Assembly (NCBI GenBank): GCA_964504655.1
Contig: CAZDFD010000056.1
Location: forward strand, 1 to 27,678
Length of the DNA stretch: 27,678 nucleotides
Origin: JANXAZ01 sp964504655
GTDB taxonomy: Bacteria > Pseudomonadota > Alphaproteobacteria > Geminicoccales > Geminicoccaceae
Direction: 5' to 3'
The first letter of the stretch is position 1; each line of letters begins with the position of its first letter. This document shows, piece after piece, positions 22,576 to 27,678 of the stretch. The translations under genes were made by a program, and so were the position numbers. The notes under the pieces were generated by a model. That model saw only the letters and a list, made by a program, of their open reading frames with translations, was not told the DNA's origin and did no database searches.

Positions 22576-23817
22576 GTGCGCATCACCGCCCTCGAGACGC
22601 TGCGCACCCCGGCCTTCGCCAACCTGCTCTGGCTCCGGCTCGAGACCGATGCCGGGCCGGTCGGGCTCGGCGAGGCGTTCCGCAACGCGGAAGCGACCGA
22701 GGCCTATCTGCACGAGACCCTCGCGCCCGAGCTCCTCGGCCGGGACCCGCGGCCGGTGGCGGCGCATCGCGAGCGGATCGGCCGGGTGATCGCCAACCGC
22801 TTCATGGGCACGCCCTCGCGCTCGGTCGAGCTCAGAGGCGACGCCGCGGTCGACATGGCGCTCTGGGACCTCCTCGCGCAGAGCCTGGGCGTGCCGCTGC
22901 ATCGCCTGTGGGGCGGCCCGGTGCGCGAGCGGATCCGGGTCTACAACACCTGCGCCGGGCCCGGCTACAACACCGCCGCCATCCGCGGCTGGGTCGCCCG
23001 GCTGGCCGAGCCCGGGGCCGCGCCCGTGGGCGCGCTCGACGATCTCCAGGCCCAGCTCGACGATCCCGTGGGCCTCGCGCGCTCGCTCCTGGCCGAAGGT
23101 GTGACGGCCATGAAGATCTGGCCGTTCGACCGCTTCGCCAAGGCCACGGGCGGCAACGCGATCGGCCCGGCCGAGCTCGAGGCGGGGCTCGCGCCGATCC
23201 GCGCGATCCGCGAGGCGCTCGGGGCCGCGATCGACATCATGATCGAATGCCACGGGCTCTGGCGGCTGCCCGCGGCGGTCGCCATCGGCCGCGCGCTCGA
23301 GCCCTACGGGATCTTCTGGATCGAGGATCCGATCGCCATGCACCGCCTCGACGATCTGCGCCGCTTCCGCGAGGCGGTGGCGCTGCCGGTGGCGGGCAGC
23401 GAGAACCACGGCACCAGCCACTGGTTCCGCGAGGCCTTCGCCCTGGGCGTGGTCGACCATGCGCATTTCGACGTCGGCTGGATGGGCGGACCGTCCGAGG
23501 CGCTCGACGTGGCCGCCCTGGCCCGCGCCTTCGACCGGCCGATCGCCCCGCACGACTGCGTCGGACCCGTGATGCTGGCGGTCAACCTGCAGCTCCTGGC
23601 CGCCCAGCCGCACGGGCTGATCTGCGAGACCGTGCGCGCCTACAGCCGCGGCTGGTACCGCCTGGTCGTCGAAGGCCTGCCCGAGCCCGAGGGGGGCACG
23701 ATCGGCTTTCCCGAGGGCGCCGGGCTGGGGGTGAGCCTGGCACCGGGCTTCCTCGGCCGCGCCGATCTGCTGCGCCGGCGGAGCGCCGCGGTGGCCGGCC
23801 AGGGGCCCGGGGCATGA
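22576..23817 (+). CDS. Mandelate racemase/muconate lactonizing-family dehydratase
   Basis: A 413-residue enolase-superfamily enzyme, starting at GTG 22576 three bases after the lyase stop. The N-terminal capping domain (RITALETLRTPAFANLLWLR) is followed by the barrel. Putative metal ligands are Glu224 (MIECHG), Glu250 (WIEDPI) and Glu276 (GSENHG), with His326 in APHDCVGP as the general acid/base and Lys in MKIWPFD as its partner on the other face. This set suits a sugar-acid dehydratase (aldonate to 2-keto-3-deoxy acid). The pairing with the upstream lyase supports that pathway. The stop overlaps the ATG of the protease gene (ATGA). The substrate is not predictable from these residues alone. 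Confidence 0.87.
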   Translation: MRITALETLRTPAFANLLWLRLETDAGPVGLGEAFRNAEATEAYLHETLAPELLGRDPRPVAAHRERIGRVIANRFMGTPSRSVELRGDAAVDMALWDLLAQSLGVPLHRLWGGPVRERIRVYNTCAGPGYNTAAIRGWVARLAEPGAAPVGALDDLQAQLDDPVGLARSLLAEGVTAMKIWPFDRFAKATGGNAIGPAELEAGLAPIRAIREALGAAIDIMIECHGLWRLPAAVAIGRALEPYGIFWIEDPIAMHRLDDLRRFREAVALPVAGSENHGTSHWFREAFALGVVDHAHFDVGWMGGPSEALDVAALARAFDRPIAPHDCVGPVMLAVNLQLLAAQPHGLICETVRAYSRGWYRLVVEGLPEPEGGTIGFPEGAGLGVSLAPGFLGRADLLRRRSAAVAGQGPGA

Positions 23818-24947
23818 GGCCGGGTGCCGTCGCGTCGCGCGTCGGGCCCCTCGTGGGGCTCCTGGCGCTGCTCGCGGCGGGCGGGCCCGCGGAGGCGCGC
23901 AGCGGCCCACCCTGCGCCCGGCCGTGGCCCGAGATCGTCAAGGTGGTGCGGCCGAGCGTGGTCGCGGTCACCGCGATCGCGGTCGACCCCTTCGCGCCGC
24001 GCGAGCGGGTGAGCTTCGGCCACGGCTCGGGCCTCGTGGTCGATCCCTCGGGCGAGGTGCTGACCAACGCCCACGTCGTGGCCGAGGCGCGGGTGGTGCT
24101 GGTGAGCCTCGACGGCGAGCGGACCGTGCCGGCCGAGCAGGTCGGGATCGACCCGGTCCTGGATCTGGCGCTGCTGCGGCTGGCCGGCCCGCCCGAGGGG
24201 CTCGTGGCCGCGACCCTGGGCTCCTCGGCGGCGGCCGAGGTGGGCGACGAGGTGCTGGCGATCGGCAGCCCCCTCGGGCTCGGCGGCACCGCCACGCGCG
24301 GCATCGTCTCGGCGCTCGAGCGGGTCGTGCCGGTGACCACGACGAGCTGGCTCGCGCCCTTCATCCAGACCGACGCCGCGGTCAACCCGGGCAGCTCCGG
24401 CGGCCCGCTGGTCGATGCCTGCGGCCTGATCCTGGGGATCGCCACGGGCATGCTCGCCGAGGCCGAGAACATCGGCTTCGCGGTCCCGATCGACGCGGTC
24501 GCGGCGGCCCTGCCCTCGCTGCGCGCGCACGGCCGGGTGATCCGCCCCTGGCACGGCCTGTTCGGCCAGGCGATCGACCCGCGGCTCCTGGGCGCCATCG
24601 GCGGGCCCGAGCTGAAGGGTTTCCTGGTCGAGACCGTCGAGCCCGGCAGCCCGGCCGCGGCGATCGGCCTCGAGGGCGGGCTCCTGCCGGTGCGCATCGG
24701 CGAGCGCGAGGTGCTGCTCGGCGGCGAGGTCATCCTCGAGGTCGACGGCGTGCCGGTCGGCGACGCCCCGACCGCGCGCCGGATCGTGGCCGGGCTCGAG
24801 GTCGGCCAGACGGTCCGCTTCCGCTACTGGCAGAAGGGCCAGATCAAGGAGGCCGTGGTGACCCTGCCCGAGCGGCCGCTGCTCGGCGAGGACCTGGCCC
24901 GGCTGCGCGCCGCGGCCGGGCGCCGGCGCGCGCTCAGCCGGCCTTGA
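23814..24947 (+). CDS. HtrA/DegP-like trypsin-type protease with PDZ domain
   Basis: The protein is 377 residues with a signal peptide (VGPLVGLLALLAAGGPAEA). The protease domain carries the triad His87 (TNAHVV), Asp117 (PVLDLALL) and Ser195 (NPGSSGGP). A single PDZ-like domain follows (GFLVETVEPGSPAAAIGLEG, GGEVILEVDGVPV). Family members act in the periplasm on damaged proteins or as signalling proteases. It is shorter than DegP, which has two PDZ domains, and closer to DegS in layout. The start overlaps the dehydratase stop. The 3' end overlaps the convergent TPP-enzyme gene by 14 bases, so there is no terminator between them. Confidence 0.9.
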   Translation: MRPGAVASRVGPLVGLLALLAAGGPAEARSGPPCARPWPEIVKVVRPSVVAVTAIAVDPFAPRERVSFGHGSGLVVDPSGEVLTNAHVVAEARVVLVSLDGERTVPAEQVGIDPVLDLALLRLAGPPEGLVAATLGSSAAAEVGDEVLAIGSPLGLGGTATRGIVSALERVVPVTTTSWLAPFIQTDAAVNPGSSGGPLVDACGLILGIATGMLAEAENIGFAVPIDAVAAALPSLRAHGRVIRPWHGLFGQAIDPRLLGAIGGPELKGFLVETVEPGSPAAAIGLEGGLLPVRIGEREVLLGGEVILEVDGVPVGDAPTARRIVAGLEVGQTVRFRYWQKGQIKEAVVTLPERPLLGEDLARLRAAAGRRRALSRP

Positions 24948-26571
24948 AACTCGAGATCCGCTCCTCCTTGGCGGTGATGAACTCGATCAGCGCCGGCGTG
25001 CCGGCCTCGGTGGCGGCGATGCCGCGGCGGATCGCGGGCACGATCTCCTCGGGCCGCTCGACGCGCTCGCCGTGGCCGCCGAAGGCCCGCATCATCGCCG
25101 CATAGTCGCCCGAGATGTCGGTCGCCCGGTAGAGCCGGGTCGATTCCGGCATCACCTTGAGCTCGATCGCCATGCAGAAATTGTTGAAGAGGATCGAGAG
25201 GATCGGGATCCGCTCGCGCACCGCCGTCTCGAGGTCCATGCCGGTGAAGCCGATCGCGGCATCGCCCCAGACGTTGATGCAGAGATGGTCGGGCCGGGCG
25301 AGCTTGGCGCCCATGGCGAGGCCGAGCCCGTAGCCGAGCTGGGTGGTCTTGCCCCACCCGAGATAGGTCAAGGGCCGCGTGCAGGTCCAGAAGGGCGAGA
25401 GCTGGTCCCTGGGGCTGCCCGCATCGTGGGTGATGATCGTCCGGCCGACCTCGACCGTGTCCAGGAGATCCCGGATCACCCGGTAGGGCGAGAGCGGCAC
25501 GGCGTCCGAGCCGAGCTCGGGCAGCCAGGCCGCGAGCCAGCGCTCGCGCACCCGGGCGATCTCGCGGGCGACCGGGCCCGGATCGCGCGGCTGGCTGCCC
25601 TGGCGCCGTTCGACCTCGGCCAGGAGGGCCTCGAGGGTGAGCTTGGCGTCGCCCAGCACTGCGAGCGCGCAGGCCACGTCCTTGTTGACGTCCATCGGAT
25701 CGAGCGTGGCGTGCACGATCGGCACGCCCTTGGGCATGGCGACCGCGAAGTTGCTCTCGGTGAGGCTCGCGCCCACGGCCAGGATCAGATCGGCGCGCTC
25801 GAGGAAGTGGTGCACGGTCTCCGGGATCGCCCGGCCGCCCGAGCCGAGGGCGAGCGGGTGGGTCTCGTCGAACGCGCTCTTGCCCTGCAGGCTCGTCGTG
25901 ACCGGGATCGCGAGCCGCTCGGCGAGCCGTCGCAGCTCGTCCCAGCCCTCGGCCCAGTGCACCCCCTGGCCGGCATAGAGGACCGGCCGCTCCGCGCGCA
26001 GGAGGAGGTCGGCCGCGGCCCGCACGGCCTCGGGGTCGGGGCCGAGGCGCAGCCGCTCGGGCGAGGTCCAGGCGAGCTCGGCCAGATCCTCGGCGAAGAC
26101 GTCGGTCGGGATCTCGACCAGCACCGGCCCGCCGCGGCCGGCCCTGAGCCGCTGGAAGGCCCGGCGCAGCACCGCCGGGATCTCCCGGGCCGAGGTCAGG
26201 GGCTCGGCCGACCTGGTGATCCCCTGCATCTGCAGGCTGGCGTTGTAGTTCGGGTGCACCCAGGCGAGCCGGCGCGCATAGCCCATCGGCAGCACCAGGA
26301 TCGGCACCGATTCGCCATGGGCCTGGGCGATCCCGCCATAGGCGTTCTCGGTGCCGGGACCGTGCTGCATGGCGAACACGCCGAGCTTGCGGCCGCTCGT
26401 CACGCGCGAGATCGCATCGGCCATGTGCAGGCCGGTCCGCTCCTGGCGGACGATGATCGGCCGGATGCCGACCCGCGCGGCGTACTCGAGGAGGTGGTTG
26501 ACCGGGTAGCCGATCAGGAGCTCGACGCCCTCGCGCTTGAGGATCTCCGAGATCGCCTCCGCCGTCTTCAT
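24934..26571 (-). CDS. Thiamine-diphosphate enzyme, acetolactate synthase-like
   Basis: A 545-residue three-domain TPP enzyme. The N-terminal PYR domain has the catalytic Glu44 in VRQERTGLHMADA and QHGPGTENAYGGIAQAH. The centre (about 185-320) is the Rossmann-like domain (VLYAGQGVHWAEGWDELRRL). The C-terminal PP domain has the diphosphate/Mg motif WGDAAIGFTGMDLETAV ending in LFNN. The ordinary GDG reads GDA here. The start is the ATG with complement at 26569-26571, preceded by GGGAGG. It may decarboxylate or condense a 2-keto acid; catalytic acetolactate synthases have further conserved residues I cannot confirm, so the substrate stays open. It is divergent from the malonyl-CoA ligase across 119 bases and overlaps the protease gene at its 3' end. 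Confidence 0.85.
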   Translation of the reverse strand: MKTAEAISEILKREGVELLIGYPVNHLLEYAARVGIRPIIVRQERTGLHMADAISRVTSGRKLGVFAMQHGPGTENAYGGIAQAHGESVPILVLPMGYARRLAWVHPNYNASLQMQGITRSAEPLTSAREIPAVLRRAFQRLRAGRGGPVLVEIPTDVFAEDLAELAWTSPERLRLGPDPEAVRAAADLLLRAERPVLYAGQGVHWAEGWDELRRLAERLAIPVTTSLQGKSAFDETHPLALGSGGRAIPETVHHFLERADLILAVGASLTESNFAVAMPKGVPIVHATLDPMDVNKDVACALAVLGDAKLTLEALLAEVERRQGSQPRDPGPVAREIARVRERWLAAWLPELGSDAVPLSPYRVIRDLLDTVEVGRTIITHDAGSPRDQLSPFWTCTRPLTYLGWGKTTQLGYGLGLAMGAKLARPDHLCINVWGDAAIGFTGMDLETAVRERIPILSILFNNFCMAIELKVMPESTRLYRATDISGDYAAMMRAFGGHGERVERPEEIVPAIRRGIAATEAGTPALIEFITAKEERISSFKAG

Positions 26572-26580
26572 GGCCGCCTC

Positions 26581-26596
26581 CCTGCCCGCGGGCAGG
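26581..26596. promoter_or_regulatory. 16-bp perfect palindrome in the TPP-enzyme leader
   Basis: CCTGCCCGCGGGCAGG is fully self-complementary. On the minus strand its last bases merge with the GGGAGG ribosome site of the TPP enzyme, so a bound protein or a folded RNA could block translation or transcription. Chance is possible at this GC content. Confidence 0.4.
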
Positions 26597-26690
26597 ATGC
26601 GCGGCCGTGCAGGCCGGGGCAACGCCGCGCCCGCTTGGGCGGCATGCACCCACCGGCTATGAACCGGACCGCGTGGTGCGGGAGAGGGGG

Positions 26691-27678
26691 ATGAGCGAGG
26701 GCCTGTTCGAGCTGCTCGCGGCCGGCTTCGCGGGCCGGGGCGAGGCGCCGGCGATCGAGACCGCCGACGGTCGGGTGTGGAGCTTCGCCGAGCTCGAGGC
26801 GCGCTCGGCCGCCCATGCCCGGATGCTCCGGGGCTTCGGGCTCGAGCCGGGCGACCGGGTGGCGGTGCAGGCCGAGAAGTCGGTCGAGGCGCTGCTGCTC
26901 TATCTGGGGACCGTGCGCGCGGGCGGGGTCTACCTGCCGCTCAACACCGCCTACACGACCCACGAGCTGGCCTACTTCCTGGGCGACGCCGAGCCGCGGG
27001 TGGTGGTGGTGCAGCCGGGGCTCGCGGCCGAGATCGGCGCGCTCGCACCCCTGGCCACGGTCCTGACGCTCGACGCCCTGGGCCGGGGCAGCGCCGCCAC
27101 CGCCGCCGACGCCGCGGCCGGGCCGTTCGAGACGGTGCCGCGCGCGCCCGACGATCTCGCCGCCATCCTCTACACCTCGGGCACCACCGGACGCTCGAAG
27201 GGTGCCATGCTGACGCATCGCAACCTCGCGTCCAACGCCGCGACGCTCAAGGAGTATTGGCGCTTCACCGCGGCCGACCGGCTGCTCCACGCGCTGCCGA
27301 TCTACCACACCCACGGCCTGTTCACCGCGACCAACACCCTCCTGGCCGCCGGCGGCGCGATGCTGTTCCTGCCGAGGTTCGACCTCGACGAGATCTTCCG
27401 CCTGCTGCCGCGCGCGACCGCGATGATGGGCGTGCCGACCTTCTACACCCGCATGCTCGCCGATCCGCGCCTCGACCGCGCGGCGGTGGCGCACATGCGG
27501 CTGTTCGTCTCCGGCTCGGCGCCGCTCCTGGCCGAGACCCACCGGGCCTTCCGCGAGCGCACCGGGCATGCGATCCTCGAGCGCTACGGCATGACCGAAA
27601 CCTCGATGAACAGCTCGAACCCTTACGAGGGCGAGCGGCGGCCGGGCACGGTGGGCTTCCCCCTGCCGGGGATCTCGA
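26691..27678 (+). CDS. matB: Malonyl-CoA synthetase-like AMP-forming ligase (partial, 3' end outside window)
   Basis: The first 329 codons are present, from ATG 26691 after GGAGAGGGGG, and the gene continues past the right edge. It is an ANL-superfamily acyl-CoA ligase: the P-loop is YTSGTTGRSKGAMLTH (residues about 163-178), followed by LPIYHTHGLFTATN and VPTFYTRML, and the adenylation motif YGMTETSMNSSNPYEGERR, continuing to PGTVGFPLPGIS. This last stretch is the one I recognise from malonate-CoA ligases (MatB), which form malonyl-CoA or methylmalonyl-CoA from the free acids with ATP. The lid domain is not in the window. It is divergent from the TPP enzyme. Confidence 0.87.
   Translation, partial: MSEGLFELLAAGFAGRGEAPAIETADGRVWSFAELEARSAAHARMLRGFGLEPGDRVAVQAEKSVEALLLYLGTVRAGGVYLPLNTAYTTHELAYFLGDAEPRVVVVQPGLAAEIGALAPLATVLTLDALGRGSAATAADAAAGPFETVPRAPDDLAAILYTSGTTGRSKGAMLTHRNLASNAATLKEYWRFTAADRLLHALPIYHTHGLFTATNTLLAAGGAMLFLPRFDLDEIFRLLPRATAMMGVPTFYTRMLADPRLDRAAVAHMRLFVSGSAPLLAETHRAFRERTGHAILERYGMTETSMNSSNPYEGERRPGTVGFPLPGIS

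Noticed and set aside
21336..24947. Open frame of 1203 codons covering several genes on the plus strand
   Set aside because: Only its last part (from 23814) is the real protease; the rest is a shifted frame of the lyase and dehydratase genes, with Arg/Gly/Ala-rich composition.
25072..26694. Plus-strand open frame antisense to the TPP enzyme
   Set aside because: His/Arg/Gly/Asp-rich composition without motifs; the minus-strand TPP enzyme has catalytic and cofactor motifs.

Overview
This is a very GC-rich window (roughly 70% or more by eye) with strong GC3 bias, tightly packed genes and many ATGA/GTGA stop-start overlaps. The gene content (a crotonyl-CoA carboxylase/reductase and ethylmalonyl-CoA mutase pair, Tat-type solute-binding proteins, a DUF1269 protein, RTX repeats) points to an alphaproteobacterium, perhaps a Rhodospirillales-like lineage; the order is inference. 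The 100-N gap shows that this is a draft or metagenomic contig. I see no rRNA, tRNA, IS element, phage gene or CRISPR array.

Layout. (1) 1-2889: divergent ethylmalonyl-CoA pathway genes. The Ccr gene on the minus strand, cut by the window edge, carries an in-frame N-terminal Cro-like helix-turn-helix, and a 7-bp inverted repeat lies in the shared promoter region. (2) 2947-3380: a small secreted protein of Asn/Gly pentapeptide-type repeats, interrupted by the assembly gap. (3) 3651-6861: two zinc alcohol dehydrogenases, a two-helix membrane protein and a Crp-type regulator. (4) 7002-10796: an exported protein of unknown function, an anchored helical-repeat protein with a small exported partner, a cyclophilin-like (DUF369) protein and a Cys/Met-metabolism PLP enzyme. 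(5) 10877-14800: a Pot-type ABC importer whose ATPase and binding-protein genes form one uninterrupted reading frame. (6) 14882-16407: a DUF1269 membrane protein and an RTX calcium-binding protein with a 27-residue super-repeat. (7) 16506-23817: an apparent sugar or sugar-acid uptake and catabolism locus, made of an L-idonate dehydrogenase-like enzyme, two CUT1-type permeases and a binding protein (no ATPase), a PA14 protein on the other strand, a DHDPS/KDG-type lyase and an enolase-superfamily dehydratase. (8) 23814-27678: an HtrA-like protease, a convergent and overlapping acetolactate-synthase-like TPP enzyme, and a divergent partial malonyl-CoA ligase.

How the genes may work together. Ccr and Ecm act in C2 assimilation through ethylmalonyl-CoA and methylsuccinyl-CoA. 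Locus 7 could import a sugar or aldonate and oxidise, dehydrate and cleave it to central metabolites; the substrate cannot be read from the sequence. The most unusual item is the DNA-binding-domain/Ccr fusion facing a palindromic promoter, which suggests an enzyme that may regulate its own pathway directly.
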